Positions 36,024 through 45,541 of a DNA stretch of 64,000 nt are shown piece after piece. Origin of the DNA: Paenibacillus sp. V4I7. GTDB lineage: Bacteria; Bacillota; Bacilli; Paenibacillales; NBRC-103111. The stretch is taken from NCBI RefSeq assembly GCF_030817275.1, contig NZ_JAUSZD010000002.1, positions 1,860,001 through 1,924,000 on the forward strand. The letters run 5' to 3'. Position numbers and translations under genes: made by a program. The notes under the pieces were generated by a model. That model was given only the letters and a program-made list of their open reading frames with translations. It did not search any database and was not told the DNA's origin. Numbering within the stretch: position 1 is the first letter of the stretch; each line of letters starts with the position of its first letter.

Positions 36024-37085
36024 TTACGTGAAATATTCGATCTTCGCATCAGGGAATTTAGCAAAGATTTGCTCTGTGATAAATTCCCTAAGTGCGTTTG
36101 CTTGTTCATCTTTGTAGACGTATTTCCCTTTTCCATATTTTCCCCACTTGTACTTTCGTTTTTCTTCGTCCATTTCTAGTTTTGTTTTTGGATATCTTTT
36201 TTCGATAATATTCTTTGCTGTTCTCGTGAAACGATGCTGTATCATTTCAAAGGTTAAATCTTTTGTTGCCTCAACAGGTAGTTCTTTATAAAGACGTTCA
36301 AGCAAAGTAGCATAGCCTTCTTCCCATCCTTCATGCCAAATGATTGGCGCAATAATAAAGCCTAGCGGATAGCCTGCATGGGCTACTTTTCCTGCGGCTT
36401 CGATTCGTTCTTGGAACTTGGAAGTCCCAGGTTCGAAGTTTTTAATGACATAGTCTGCATTCACACTAAAACGAAACCGGGTATGTTTGTTATGTTTGGC
36501 ATCTAACAAAGGTTCTACATGATGATATTTGGTTACAAAACGTAGACGACCGTTCTTCTGCTGCCCCATAAACTCAATTAATTGCTTTAATGAGCCTGAG
36601 ATATGCTCCAGTCCGACGGGGTCAGACGTACAAGCGGCTTCAAAGCGGGTGATTTCCGGTTCTCTCTCCTCGATATACTGTTTAGCGGCACCTAGGATAT
36701 CGTCCATATTCACATAGATACGTAAATAAGGCTTTGCTCCCATTGTCGTTTGGAGATAACAGTAGTGGCAATGTCCCATGCAGCCTGTAGCAATGGGAAT
36801 TGCATACTCCGCAGATGGTTTGGAAGTTTCGAACTTGAGTGTTTTTCGAATACCAACGACAAGTGTACGTTTCGCAATTCGATACTTATCGAGTTCCGAA
36901 TCACCTGGCAAATCACGAATTTGATTATGAGAGGTCGTCATATGAATGTCCAATCCTTGTTGTTTGGCCCATTCATATATACGTTGTCCTTTAGGATAAT
37001 TCATTGCATCAGGTTCAAAATAAACAAGTTCCGGCACGAAAACAGCTGAGCTTGGCACGGGTCTGGTGAGCAATTTAGTAGACAT
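36024..37085 (-). CDS. splB: Spore photoproduct lyase
   Basis: A 353-residue radical SAM enzyme that repairs the thymine dimer (spore photoproduct) during germination. The cluster cysteines are Cys102, Cys106 and Cys109 (CMGHCHYC). Cys152 in EAACTSDPVGLEH corresponds to the hydrogen-donor cysteine of the Bacillus subtilis enzyme (Cys141). The start has AAAGGAGC in front. It stands alone, without splA beside it. In other spore formers it is expressed in the forespore; no clear sigma-G promoter was recognised. Confidence 0.95.
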   Translation of the reverse strand: MSTKLLTRPVPSSAVFVPELVYFEPDAMNYPKGQRIYEWAKQQGLDIHMTTSHNQIRDLPGDSELDKYRIAKRTLVVGIRKTLKFETSKPSAEYAIPIATGCMGHCHYCYLQTTMGAKPYLRIYVNMDDILGAAKQYIEEREPEITRFEAACTSDPVGLEHISGSLKQLIEFMGQQKNGRLRFVTKYHHVEPLLDAKHNKHTRFRFSVNADYVIKNFEPGTSKFQERIEAAGKVAHAGYPLGFIIAPIIWHEGWEEGYATLLERLYKELPVEATKDLTFEMIQHRFTRTAKNIIEKRYPKTKLEMDEEKRKYKWGKYGKGKYVYKDEQANALREFITEQIFAKFPDAKIEYFT

Positions 37086-37248
37086 GATATGCTCCTTTCA
37101 CTAATATTTACTCGATTCTTTGTTGTACATTAGTGTGCCAACGCTATAACTTAATGAACCATGGGATATTTGACCGCATCTGGGTTGATGCATTATGATA
37201 GTTAAGCAGCAGGCAGGAAATAAAGGAAAAGCAGGGGGAAATAAAGCA

Positions 37249-37674
37249 ATGGCAACGCCAAGCATGGAAGACTATTTGGAGAGAATATACAAGCTTATCG
37301 ACGAGAAAGGTTACGCTCGTGTCTCCGACATTGCTGAAGGGCTTGAGGTGCACCCCTCTTCTGTAACTAAAATGATTCAAAAGCTGGATAAAGATAATTA
37401 CTTGATCTATGAAAAATATCGCGGACTCATGTTAACTCCCAAAGGGAAGAAAATGGGGAAGCGTTTAGTGGAGCGTCATCAACTTCTTGAAAATTTCTTA
37501 ACGACTATTGGTGTCCAAGAGGACAATATATATAAGGATGTAGAAGGAATTGAGCATCATTTAAGCTGGGATTCCATTACTTGTATTGAAACGTTATTAG
37601 AATATTTTCGAAGAGAACCGAATCGAATGGATGATCTAATGAATGTTCGTAAAGAATTAGAAGCTGAAAGCTAA
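37249..37674 (+). CDS. mntR: Manganese-dependent transcriptional regulator MntR
   Basis: A 141-residue DtxR-family repressor very close to Bacillus subtilis MntR. The winged helix contains [16 protein letters not shown]. All six metal ligands are in place: Asp8, Glu11, His77, Glu99, Glu102 and His103. It represses manganese uptake genes when Mn(II) is sufficient. A longer in-frame start 54 bp upstream exists, but the length and [10 protein letters not shown] start of the known protein and the GGGGG upstream favour this one. It is next to yqhO, as in Bacillus. Confidence 0.95.
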   Translation: MATPSMEDYLERIYKLIDEKGYARVSDIAEGLEVHPSSVTKMIQKLDKDNYLIYEKYRGLMLTPKGKKMGKRLVERHQLLENFLTTIGVQEDNIYKDVEGIEHHLSWDSITCIETLLEYFRREPNRMDDLMNVRKELEAES

Positions 37675-37675
37675 G

Positions 37676-37711
37676 CAGAGACCGCTATTCGCGGTGCTCT
37701 GTCTTTTTTTT
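37676..37711 (+). terminator. Terminator of mntR
   Basis: CAGAGACCGC and GCGGTGCTCTG form a stem with a 5-base loop, followed by eight T. Confidence 0.9.
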
Positions 37712-37786
37712 GGGTATATAAACATACTGCCTCCGCATACATAACTATGGAAGCCCTATAGTCGATATACTAGGAGGGGTGTCGAT

Positions 37787-38749
37787 TTGAAGATCAATGG
37801 AGTGTTTGAAGGCGGAGGCGTAAAGGGGATAGCACTGGCTGGTGGTGTAAGCGCGGCGATGAAGCAGGGGCATGTCTTCAATGAAGTCGCAGGTACAAGC
37901 TCAGGGGCCATTGTAGCGGCTCTTTTGGCTGCAGGTTATACAGGAGAAGACATGAAAGAAATGATCCTGAGAGCACCTTTCAGATCGTTTATGCAGCGAT
38001 CTCCCATTTTTAATACTAAAATTATTGGTCCAGCCGCGCGGCTGGTTCTCAAAAAAGGATTGTATTCTGGAGCAGCGTTAGAGGATTGGGTTAGTCAACA
38101 ATTGGCAGCCAAAGGAATCTGTACATTTGGTGACTTGAGACACAATCAGCTGCGCGTTATTGCATCCGATATTACACAAGGTAAGCTCTTGATATTACCT
38201 GATGATATTGCGCAATATGGGATCGATCCACGCAAATTTTCTATCGCCAAAGCCGTTCGGATGAGCACAAGCATTCCTTATTTCTTCGATCCTGTCATGA
38301 TTCGGCGCAAATTAAAAAGCTCTGCAAAGGCAGCGCCTTTCGCAGAGCAATTTTATTATATTGTAGATGGTGGCTTGTTAAGCAACTATCCACTTTGGGT
38401 CTTCGACCAAGAAACGGATCGTGAGGATATCATACCTGTTATTGGTTTCCAATTGGTCGGTAAAAGCGATATGCCCAGACATAAAATTAAAGGACCGATA
38501 ACGATGTTGGAAGCGTTATTTGGAACAATGCTAAGCGCTCATGATGAGCGTTATATTGAGCAAAAGAACCGGTTCCGTACGGTCAAAATCCCTACGTTAG
38601 GTGTGGGAAATACACAGTTTGATTTATCGAAGGAGCTTAGTATGTCTTTATACGACTCAGGATTTAAAGCTTCCAATGATTACTTCAACAATTGGTCCGC
38701 TGAAACATATGAGCAGAATTACGAAAAGTTAGTATTGCGACGCCAATAA
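37787..38749 (+). CDS. yqhO: Patatin-like phospholipase YqhO
   Basis: A 320-residue patatin-like acyl hydrolase. The oxyanion loop GGGVKG, the nucleophile motif GTSSG and the DGG motif of the Ser-Asp dyad are all present. It should cleave acyl chains from lipids in the cytosol or at the membrane. The start is TTG after AGGAGGGG. The position after mntR and the product match yqhO of Bacillus subtilis. It converges on yqhP with only 12 bp between. Confidence 0.9.
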   Translation: MKINGVFEGGGVKGIALAGGVSAAMKQGHVFNEVAGTSSGAIVAALLAAGYTGEDMKEMILRAPFRSFMQRSPIFNTKIIGPAARLVLKKGLYSGAALEDWVSQQLAAKGICTFGDLRHNQLRVIASDITQGKLLILPDDIAQYGIDPRKFSIAKAVRMSTSIPYFFDPVMIRRKLKSSAKAAPFAEQFYYIVDGGLLSNYPLWVFDQETDREDIIPVIGFQLVGKSDMPRHKIKGPITMLEALFGTMLSAHDERYIEQKNRFRTVKIPTLGVGNTQFDLSKELSMSLYDSGFKASNDYFNNWSAETYEQNYEKLVLRRQ

Positions 38750-38761
38750 CGCTTAGTGGTA

Positions 38762-39019
38762 TTAATGATGCTTGGGTAAATCATCCGAATCAGAATCTTT
38801 ACTTCCATTAATTACACGGAACTTGGCGTTTTTTCTTTTCCCTTTGGCTGGCCCCCGACCCAACGAATTCTTTCTCCAACGAGAAGGTGGGAATTTGTAT
38901 AGAAGAAAAATAATCCCTAACACGAGAATAGGAATGAATAAAGTTCGCAAACTTACCAGCAAACCAATCGCAATCAAAATCGCAATGGCGACCTCGATCG
39001 GGGAAAATTTTCTTCTCAT
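38762..39019 (-). CDS. yqhP: Small membrane protein, YqhP-like
   Basis: An 85-residue protein with two adjacent hydrophobic segments (about residues 8-42) and a basic, then acidic tail. Its ATG overlaps the yqhQ stop by four bases, so it is translated with yqhQ. The name comes mainly from position next to yqhQ and yqhO; sequence support is weaker. The function is unknown. Confidence 0.65.
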   Translation of the reverse strand: MRRKFSPIEVAIAILIAIGLLVSLRTLFIPILVLGIIFLLYKFPPSRWRKNSLGRGPAKGKRKNAKFRVINGSKDSDSDDLPKHH

Positions 39020-39960
39020 GCCCGTCCCTCCAAAATTCGTTGTTCTGCTTCACGCATGCGGTTGAAAGAAGCAATCGACACCTCAACTTGACTGTCTTCA
39101 GGTTCCTTGGTCGTAAGCAGTTGAAGCCATAGTCCAGGATAGCCTAAGTAACGAAGGACAGGAACTTCACGAAGCGAATTGGTGAATCGTAACACCTCGT
39201 AAGAAACACCGATGACTACAGGCAGCAATATTAAACGCTGCACGATGCGTTCGACATATCCGTCATAGTGGAGAAATGAGTAAATAACGACCCCGATCAA
39301 TACGGTGAAAACGATGAAGCTGCTGCCACAACGATAATGAAGCGTGTTGAATTTCTGTACGTTACTTACCGTAAGCTCTACGCCAGCCTCATATGCACTA
39401 ATAACCTTGTGCTCAGCACCATGATATTGAAACAATCTGCGGATCATAGGTGTCAAAGAGATGAAGTAAATATATCCGACAAGTAAAATAATCTTAATAA
39501 CACCTTCTATAAGATTATGAAGAAATTGATTGCTAAATACATTTTGAAACAAAAACTGTTCAATGACAGCTGGAACCAGGGTGAATACAAATTTCCCAAA
39601 AAGAAATGAAATCACACCCACAACGGCTACGCCAAGAATCATCGAAATATTAGAAAAGAAGCCTGGTTTTTCTTCTTTCTTGGCAATTTCAGCATCCTCG
39701 CCTTCTTGTTCAGCGAAGGATTCAGCTGAGAAATTCAAATGTTGCGCGCCTTTAGCGCTTGATTCAATGATTCCTACAATACCGCGTATAAACGGAATTT
39801 TCTTGAGTGCTTGGACCCAAGGGATCACTTTCTTCGGTACTTCTAAGTAATCAAGGGAACCGTCTTTTTTGCGCACAGCGGTTACATGCACATTTTTTCC
39901 TGCGAACATGACGCCTTCAATGACGGCCTGTCCTCCGTATATACTGTTTTGTTCTGCCAC
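39016..39960 (-). CDS. yqhQ: YqhQ, DUF1385 membrane protein
   Basis: A 314-residue protein of the DUF1385 family, with the characteristic start YGGQAVIEGVMFAG and the conserved FQYHGAEHKVISAYE motif; four or five membrane segments lie in the middle. Its function is unknown. GTG at 39960 is chosen because AAGGTGG precedes it; an in-frame GTG 9 bp upstream lacks this site. It is divergent from yqhR. Confidence 0.88.
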   Translation of the reverse strand: MAEQNSIYGGQAVIEGVMFAGKNVHVTAVRKKDGSLDYLEVPKKVIPWVQALKKIPFIRGIVGIIESSAKGAQHLNFSAESFAEQEGEDAEIAKKEEKPGFFSNISMILGVAVVGVISFLFGKFVFTLVPAVIEQFLFQNVFSNQFLHNLIEGVIKIILLVGYIYFISLTPMIRRLFQYHGAEHKVISAYEAGVELTVSNVQKFNTLHYRCGSSFIVFTVLIGVVIYSFLHYDGYVERIVQRLILLPVVIGVSYEVLRFTNSLREVPVLRYLGYPGLWLQLLTTKEPEDSQVEVSIASFNRMREAEQRILEGRA

Positions 39961-40110
39961 AAGATCCACCTTCTTATCTTTCTCAAATTCAGTTATTTGT
40001 ACTTTCTTATTGTAACGGATTCGTAGATTGAATGCTACCGATAGCGGTAGAACATACTATTCTTACCTAAGGAGAGACAAGTAACATTTGTAGAGAAAGG
40101 AAGACAATGG

Positions 40111-40602
40111 ATGACAAGTGATAAAAAGGAAGAAAAAATACTGACGAATCGTTGGGTATTTGCCCTTTACATCGGTTTTTTCGCCGGATTCATATGGGGA
40201 GCAATCAAAATTGTTGAGCATTATTTAAAGTTCACCAAGATTGTAATCGGTTTTCTTGTGGAGCCTTTTTTCAAGCATGATTTTCTGCATACTTGGCAGG
40301 GAACGCTCGTTGGTTGGGGTTTCTTCACCTTATTTTCAATCGTTGCTGCGTTCATTTATATGGTCACGATGTGGAAGCTTCAGGGGCCTTGGTGGGGGCT
40401 AGGGTATGGTGCTCTATGGTGGGCAGCCATATATTTACTCATAGGCCCTTTATCAGGGATGACCTATTGGATTCAGGATCTGGATATAGATACCGTTCTT
40501 AGTGATTTTTGTTTGTTCCTGCTATGGGGAATGTTTATTGGTTATTCCATTTCTATTGAATACACCGATGTAAGAACAATACGACCTATACACAAGACAT
40601 GA
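40111..40602 (+). CDS. yqhR: YqhR-family membrane protein
   Basis: A 163-residue protein with four membrane segments and many tryptophans (LQGPWWGLGYGALWWA). It matches YqhR of spore-forming bacilli in length and position between yqhQ and aroQ. The function is unknown. AAAGGA lies before the ATG. An overlapping ATG four bases upstream is out of frame and closes after four codons. Confidence 0.82.
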   Translation: MTSDKKEEKILTNRWVFALYIGFFAGFIWGAIKIVEHYLKFTKIVIGFLVEPFFKHDFLHTWQGTLVGWGFFTLFSIVAAFIYMVTMWKLQGPWWGLGYGALWWAAIYLLIGPLSGMTYWIQDLDIDTVLSDFCLFLLWGMFIGYSISIEYTDVRTIRPIHKT

Positions 40603-40681
40603 AAGTTATGGTAAAATATCAAGGTTAAATAGGCTTGTAGAGCCCATTTTTCAATGAAAAATGCTTGGGAGTGATTTCCTG

Positions 40682-41119
40682 TTGAAAAAGGTTCTAGTCA
40701 TTAATGGTCCGAACTTAAATATGCTCGGCGTACGTGAACCTGGCGTGTACGGAACGGTTTCGCTTTCAACGATTATTCAAGGTTTGAATGAATTAGCTGA
40801 GACGCTGTCCATTGAGCTCGAGAGCTTTCAATCGAATCATGAGGGCGATATTATTGATAAAATTCATGAAGCGTTCGGCACAAAAGATGGTATTGTGATC
40901 AACCCAGGAGCATTCACGCATTATAGTTACGCCATTCGTGATGCACTTTCCACAGTTCAATTGCCAACTGTAGAAGTTCACATTTCGAATATTCATAAGC
41001 GCGAGGAGTTTCGTCATCATTCGGTTACTGCGCCTGTCGTTATCGGTCAAATCAGTGGATTCGGTGCACAAAGCTATGAACTTGGTTTAAGAGCATTAGT
41101 ACCCCATATGCAAGGTTAA
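40682..41119 (+). CDS. aroQ: Type II 3-dehydroquinate dehydratase
   Basis: A 145-residue enzyme of the shikimate pathway that turns 3-dehydroquinate into 3-dehydroshikimate. Motifs are [32 protein letters not shown] and [18 protein letters not shown] with the catalytic His. The start is a TTG placed after GGGAG; an upstream in-frame ATG would add seven unrelated residues. Confidence 0.94.
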   Translation: MKKVLVINGPNLNMLGVREPGVYGTVSLSTIIQGLNELAETLSIELESFQSNHEGDIIDKIHEAFGTKDGIVINPGAFTHYSYAIRDALSTVQLPTVEVHISNIHKREEFRHHSVTAPVVIGQISGFGAQSYELGLRALVPHMQG

Positions 41120-41124
41120 ACAAC

Positions 41125-41194
41125 TCCATCATTCCTCAGGGTCGAGTGCGTTTGTCAATTGATGCGAAGCGAAAGTATAAAAACTTATACTTTC
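41125..41194 (-). repeat. 70-bp structured dispersed repeat, copy 1
   Basis: Read on the minus strand, this begins with a perfect hairpin (GAAAGTATAA/TTATACTTTC, GTTT loop), continues GCTTCGCATC and contains TTGACAAACGCACTCG, ending GATGGA. It aligns over its whole length with 63252-63322, with about four-fifths identity and small gaps. It lies between aroQ and yqhT. Confidence 0.8.
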
Positions 41195-41224
41195 TTTATC
41201 AATTAAGAAAGATTGGTGATCTCA

Positions 41225-42298
41225 ATGCAGGAGAAACGTATTGAACGTCTTCGCAAGGTTATGCAGCAGCAAGATTTACCGGCAATACTCATCACGAACG
41301 CATATAACCGTACATATGTATCTGGTTTCACTGGTTCTTCTGGCTATGTCCTTATAACGCTAGACCGTGCTTTATTGTTAACTGATTTTCGTTATATGAC
41401 GCAAGCTCCTCAGCAAGCTAAACGATTTGAAGTTGTTGAGCATAAAGCTAAAGCAATCGAAACAGTGAAAGAACTCTTGCAGCAGCAAGGGATCACGAAG
41501 CTTGGCTTCGAGCAAGTGGATGTATCCTACGGTGATTTCTTAAGCTACCAAGAAGGATTAGCGGGAATTGAATTGGTGCCTACATCGCGCGTTGTTGAGT
41601 TGATTCGAATGGTTAAAGATGAAGCGGAATTACAGATTATGCAAGAAGCCGCTGATCTAGCTGATCAAACTTTCTCACACATTCTGTCTTTCATCAAGCC
41701 AGGTGTGCAGGAGAAGGACATTGCCCTTGAGATCGAGATGTTTATCCGCAAAAATGGGGGGACTTCTACATCGTTTGAAACGATTGTAGCCTCTGGAGAA
41801 CGATCTGCGCTTCCTCATGGCAAAGCAAGTGATCGCGTGCTCCAAATAAACGAATTTGTCAAATTGGATTTTGGAGCGTATTATAAAGGGTATTGCTCAG
41901 ATATCACAAGAACGGTTATGCTAGGTAAGCCGACAGACAAACATAAAGAAATTTATGACATTGTACTGGAAGCCCAATTAAACTGTTTAGCCAATCTCAA
42001 ACCAGGTATCACTGGCAGAGAGGGCGATGCTTTTGCGCGTGATGTTATCGTAAAGCATGGCTATGGCGATTACTTCGGTCATGGTACTGGACATGGTTTA
42101 GGCATGGAGGTTCATGAATCTCCACGTTTGTCGAAAACCGAAGATATGATTTTAACACCTGGTATGGTGGTTACGGTTGAACCCGGCATTTATCTCCCCA
42201 ACTTTGGCGGAGTTCGAATTGAGGATGATGCAGTAATTACTGACACCGGCATTAAAATACTTACACATTCTACCAAAGATTTTCTTATTATTGACTAG
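41225..42298 (+). CDS. yqhT: M24-family Xaa-Pro aminopeptidase YqhT
   Basis: A 357-residue metallopeptidase of the M24B family that removes N-terminal residues before proline. The creatinase-like N-terminal domain is followed by the pita-bread domain, with metal ligands in LDFGAYYKGYCSDITR, FGHGTGHGLGMEVHE, VTVEPGIYLP and GGVRIEDD. ATG at 41225 has GGTGAT in front. It lies 15 bp before efp, as in Bacillus; the enzyme may help with Pro-rich peptides. Confidence 0.92.
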   Translation: MQEKRIERLRKVMQQQDLPAILITNAYNRTYVSGFTGSSGYVLITLDRALLLTDFRYMTQAPQQAKRFEVVEHKAKAIETVKELLQQQGITKLGFEQVDVSYGDFLSYQEGLAGIELVPTSRVVELIRMVKDEAELQIMQEAADLADQTFSHILSFIKPGVQEKDIALEIEMFIRKNGGTSTSFETIVASGERSALPHGKASDRVLQINEFVKLDFGAYYKGYCSDITRTVMLGKPTDKHKEIYDIVLEAQLNCLANLKPGITGREGDAFARDVIVKHGYGDYFGHGTGHGLGMEVHESPRLSKTEDMILTPGMVVTVEPGIYLPNFGGVRIEDDAVITDTGIKILTHSTKDFLIID

Positions 42299-42313
42299 CG
42301 GAGGGATTTACAA

Positions 42314-42877
42314 GTGATATCAGTTAACGATTTCAAAACAGGTCTTACGATTGTAGTTGAGCATGATATTTTCACCGTTCTGGATTTCCAACACGTTAAA
42401 CCAGGTAAAGGCGCGGCATTCGTGCGCTCCAAACTTAAGAATCTACGTAACGGCAATACCGTTGAACGTACATTCCGTGCGGGTGAGAACGTTGGACGAG
42501 CGCACATCGAAAACCGTGAAATGCAATACTTGTACGCAGCTGGCGACGAGTACACATTCATGGATACAGAGACGTATGATCAGATTTCCCTTTCCCACGA
42601 ACAATTGAAATGGGAATTGAACTTTCTGAAAGAAAACATGAACATCAAAATCATGAGCTATCAAGGTGAAATTCTTGGGATTAACCTTCCGAAGAGCGTT
42701 GACTTGAAAGTTATCGAAACCGATGCAAGCGTTAAAGGAAACACAGCTCAAGGTGCTTTGAAAAATGCGAAAGTGGAAACAGGTCTTAATGTGATGGTGC
42801 CACTTTTCATCAACGAAGGCGATATTCTTTCCGTTGATACAGATGATGGAAAATACCTTTCACGCGCGAGCAACTAA
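42314..42877 (+). CDS. efp: Translation elongation factor P
   Basis: A 187-residue factor that rescues ribosomes stalled at polyproline. Three beta domains are present. The loop PGKGAA carries Lys32 at the tip, the residue modified in Bacillus subtilis. The C-terminal domain ends [13 protein letters not shown]. It starts at GTG with GGAGGG in front. It is the last gene of the aroQ-yqhT-efp group and is closed by a terminator. Confidence 0.96.
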   Translation: MISVNDFKTGLTIVVEHDIFTVLDFQHVKPGKGAAFVRSKLKNLRNGNTVERTFRAGENVGRAHIENREMQYLYAAGDEYTFMDTETYDQISLSHEQLKWELNFLKENMNIKIMSYQGEILGINLPKSVDLKVIETDASVKGNTAQGALKNAKVETGLNVMVPLFINEGDILSVDTDDGKYLSRASN

Positions 42878-42882
42878 TGACT

Positions 42883-42921
42883 AAAGCCTTTCAGACTCTT
42901 TGGAGTCCAAAAGGCTTTTTT
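42883..42921 (+). terminator. Terminator of efp
   Basis: AAAGCCTTT and AGACTC pair with GGAGTC and AAAGGCTTT, followed by TTTTT. Confidence 0.9.
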
Positions 42922-43012
42922 CATTTCATGTGGATTTCTTACCACAGCAAGGTGTTTATATGCTATAATATTGAATTGTTATGCACTAGTATGCGTTGGG
43001 AGTGGGTCAGCT

Positions 43013-44269
43013 TTGTCTCTTATAGTGATGAAATTTGGCGGAAGCTCTGTCGGTGATGCAGAGCGAATGAAGCGTGTTGCAAAAAGAATCGTTGAACGAA
43101 AACAAGCAGGACATAGCTGCGTTGTTGTCGTATCGGCGATGGGAGATACAACGGATGATTTGATCGACCTGTCTAAGCAAATTTACGATGGAGCCCCTCC
43201 GGCTCGTGAAATGGATATGCTGTTAACGACAGGAGAGCAGGTATCGGTAGCTCTCTTATCGATGGCGATACATAATTTGGGTGAGCAGGCGGTTTCTTAT
43301 ACCGGTTGGCAAAGTGGTATTTATACCGAACCGGTTCATGGGAAGGCAAGAATTACGGATATTCAGCCACATCGTGTACAGAAAGCTCTCGAACAAGGCA
43401 ATGTCGTCATCGTAGCCGGCTTCCAAGGGATGACCGAAGCGGGTGAGATTACAACACTAGGCCGCGGCGGGTCAGATACAACGGCTGTAGCGCTTGCTGC
43501 TGCTATTAAAGCAGATCTATGTGAGATTTATACCGATGTAGATGGTATTTATTCGACAGATCCGCGCATCGTGAAAGTAGCGAGAAAGTTAAATGAGATT
43601 TCCTATGATGAGATGCTGGAGCTTGCTAATTTAGGGGCTGCTGTTCTGCATCCAAGAGCTGTAGAATATGCCAAAAATTATAACGTTACCTTAGTGGTAC
43701 GTTCCAGCTTTACTTACAATGAAGGTACCAACGTGAAGGAGGAAGCAGTGATGGAGCAAGGAATCGTCGTTCGAGGCATCGCTTACGATAAGAATGTGGC
43801 AAGAATTAGTATTCTGGGTGTACCCGAGAAACCGGGACAGCTGGCGAAAGTATTTATTGCGCTTGCCGAAGAGCAAATTGATGTCGACATCATCGTACAA
43901 AGCGGTGTGATCAGCGGTTCGGCTGATTTCTCTTTCACAACGACCCTAGCAGATCGTGAAAAAGCATTGACCGTCATTGAACAAATTCGTGGTGACATCG
44001 GATACCGTGAAGTCACTTCGGAAGTGAACCTTGTGAAAGTGTCCATTGTTGGCGCTGGTATGGTAAGTACACCAGGCGTTGCTGCAACGATGTTCAAAGT
44101 GATCTCTGATCTTGGTATCTCTATTTCATTAGTTAGTACATCCGAGATTAAAATGTCGTGCGTTGTTGACAACACGAACCTAACCGAAGTTATCCGTGCT
44201 CTGCATACTGCATACGGCTTGGACACTACGGAGCATGCGTTTGTTGGTGGACCAGAAGATCGCAGATAA
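43013..44269 (+). CDS. lysC: Aspartate kinase, lysine-sensitive type (alpha subunit)
   Basis: A 418-residue kinase that phosphorylates aspartate, the first step to lysine, threonine, methionine and diaminopimelate. It has the kinase motif MKFGGSSVG, TTLGRGGSDTTAVALA, and two C-terminal ACT domains. It resembles Bacillus subtilis LysC (aspartokinase II) along its full length. It starts at TTG after GGGAGTGGG, 42 bp inside a longer frame that lacks a ribosome site. A TATAAT box lies at about 42964. There is too little leader for a lysine riboswitch. An internal start gives a separate beta subunit. Confidence 0.93.
   Translation: MSLIVMKFGGSSVGDAERMKRVAKRIVERKQAGHSCVVVVSAMGDTTDDLIDLSKQIYDGAPPAREMDMLLTTGEQVSVALLSMAIHNLGEQAVSYTGWQSGIYTEPVHGKARITDIQPHRVQKALEQGNVVIVAGFQGMTEAGEITTLGRGGSDTTAVALAAAIKADLCEIYTDVDGIYSTDPRIVKVARKLNEISYDEMLELANLGAAVLHPRAVEYAKNYNVTLVVRSSFTYNEGTNVKEEAVMEQGIVVRGIAYDKNVARISILGVPEKPGQLAKVFIALAEEQIDVDIIVQSGVISGSADFSFTTTLADREKALTVIEQIRGDIGYREVTSEVNLVKVSIVGAGMVSTPGVAATMFKVISDLGISISLVSTSEIKMSCVVDNTNLTEVIRALHTAYGLDTTEHAFVGGPEDRR
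43751..44269 (+). CDS. lysC: Internal in-frame start of lysC (beta subunit)
   Basis: AAGGAGG at 43736-43742 lies 8 bp before ATG at 43751, in the lysC frame. This would give a 172-residue protein consisting of the two ACT regulatory domains. Bacillus subtilis lysC makes its beta subunit in just this way, from an ATG at the matching residue (MEQN there, MEQG here). The small product pairs with the alpha chain for lysine feedback. Confidence 0.75.
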   Translation: MEQGIVVRGIAYDKNVARISILGVPEKPGQLAKVFIALAEEQIDVDIIVQSGVISGSADFSFTTTLADREKALTVIEQIRGDIGYREVTSEVNLVKVSIVGAGMVSTPGVAATMFKVISDLGISISLVSTSEIKMSCVVDNTNLTEVIRALHTAYGLDTTEHAFVGGPEDRR

Positions 44270-44277
44270 TCGAATTT

Positions 44278-44742
44278 TCAAGGCATTTTATCCGAAATAA
44301 AATAAGCTAGCTTTAATAAAAAAGCCGTTATTCCGGCTGCCATTAAAGGGCCAACCGGAATGCCGCGCATAAATATAATGCCAAATATAGAACCAATCAC
44401 AAGACCCACAATTAATTGTGGGTCTATTTTTAGCAGTTCCAACCCTTTTCCATTCATATAAGTAGCAATAGCTCCGCCAAGTAGTGCGATGATTCCAGGC
44501 CAAGTGGTGAATACCGATAGGATATCCTTCATAGAAATGCGCTCGCTGGCAAAGGGGACCAGGACCCCTATCGTCAAGAACAGCAACCCAAGTTCCAATC
44601 CTCTGCGCTCCATCGTGGGGAAAAAACGATCTAAACCAATAAGTTTAATCGCAAGTAAAATGCAAGCCGCGGTCGTAATGATGGGTGATCGTCCAATGAG
44701 TCCAATAATAATGAGAATAACTAAGAGCAAATCGCCATTCAT
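44278..44742 (-). CDS. UPF0756 (DUF441) membrane protein
   Basis: A 154-residue protein with four or five membrane segments and a conserved ending ([19 protein letters not shown]) typical of UPF0756/YtwI. The function is unknown. ATG is preferred to a TTG two codons upstream because of the spacing to GAGGGG. A small hairpin (44760-44786, CTCATAA/TTATGAG type) lies between it and comB. It converges on lysC with 8 bp between them. Confidence 0.85.
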   Translation of the reverse strand: MNGDLLLVILIIIGLIGRSPIITTAACILLAIKLIGLDRFFPTMERRGLELGLLFLTIGVLVPFASERISMKDILSVFTTWPGIIALLGGAIATYMNGKGLELLKIDPQLIVGLVIGSIFGIIFMRGIPVGPLMAAGITAFLLKLAYFISDKMP

Positions 44743-44818
44743 AATCAAAACCCCTCGTCCTCATAACTTCAATCTTAGTTTATGAGAAGGGCTTGTATTT
44801 AGAACGCAGGCGTGTCTG

Positions 44819-45538
44819 TCAAAGATGCATCAGTACCATCTGATCTCGTTCCAATATGGGAACTTGATCTGTGGTATTCGGTTTGGCGCACACAATCAAA
44901 TCTGCCCGGAAACCAGACTTATTCATTTTCTTTCCATTACTGCAGGCTAATATGGTCTCAAACAACGTATCCTTTGATTGCAAATAACATCCCCGCATAG
45001 CCATGCCGAAATCATTGACTGCCATATTTTTGTCACCGAGCAGAAAGGATAATTCCTCAAGGATAAGACCTGCGCAAAGCCCATCTTCCAATGAAAAAAC
45101 ATCTTGGGTTCCTGCACACAAAATAACGGTGTCCCGTTTGAAATCGACCGCGGCCCTTGCACAGGCTCTGCTATTTAATAGGGCTCCCGCTAACACGTGA
45201 TCGGCTTTCATCGCTTTCTGAATACCTCTTGTTCCATTTGTGGTTGTAAGAATAATTCGCTTGCCTTGGATAGCTGCTTTTGTGTATTCCAGTGGCGAAT
45301 TACCGAAATCGAAACCAGGAATCTTTTTGCAAAAACGCTCACCTCCAAGCAAGTCACCCTCACGAAATAACTCTTTGGCTTTCAGAACTGTTTCCACAGG
45401 AACAATGGCTTTGCAACCGTTAATCAGTGCGGTGATGATCGTGCTAGTTGCACGTAAAACATCAACGACAATGACGGTTTTATGAAGAAATTCGTCACTT
45501 CTAGCTTCGCCAATGTTGGCGACAACCTCGATATGCAT
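44819..45538 (-). CDS. comB: 2-phosphosulfolactate phosphatase
   Basis: A 239-residue ComB-family enzyme that removes phosphate from 2-phosphosulfolactate to give 3-sulfolactate. It has the family segments VVDVLRATSTI, LGGERFCKKIPGFDFGNSP, LTTTNGTRG and LCAGTQDVFSLEDGL. AAAGGAT, inside the end of comA, serves as ribosome site; 3 bp separate the genes. Together they form the first steps of sulfolactate (or coenzyme M) synthesis. Confidence 0.92.
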   Translation of the reverse strand: MHIEVVANIGEARSDEFLHKTVIVVDVLRATSTIITALINGCKAIVPVETVLKAKELFREGDLLGGERFCKKIPGFDFGNSPLEYTKAAIQGKRIILTTTNGTRGIQKAMKADHVLAGALLNSRACARAAVDFKRDTVILCAGTQDVFSLEDGLCAGLILEELSFLLGDKNMAVNDFGMAMRGCYLQSKDTLFETILACSNGKKMNKSGFRADLIVCAKPNTTDQVPILERDQMVLMHL

Positions 45539-45541
45539 CTT

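Noticed and set aside
42880-43012. Lysine riboswitch before lysC
   Set aside because: Only about 90 bp lie between the efp terminator and the start, and none of the conserved L-box core elements is visible.
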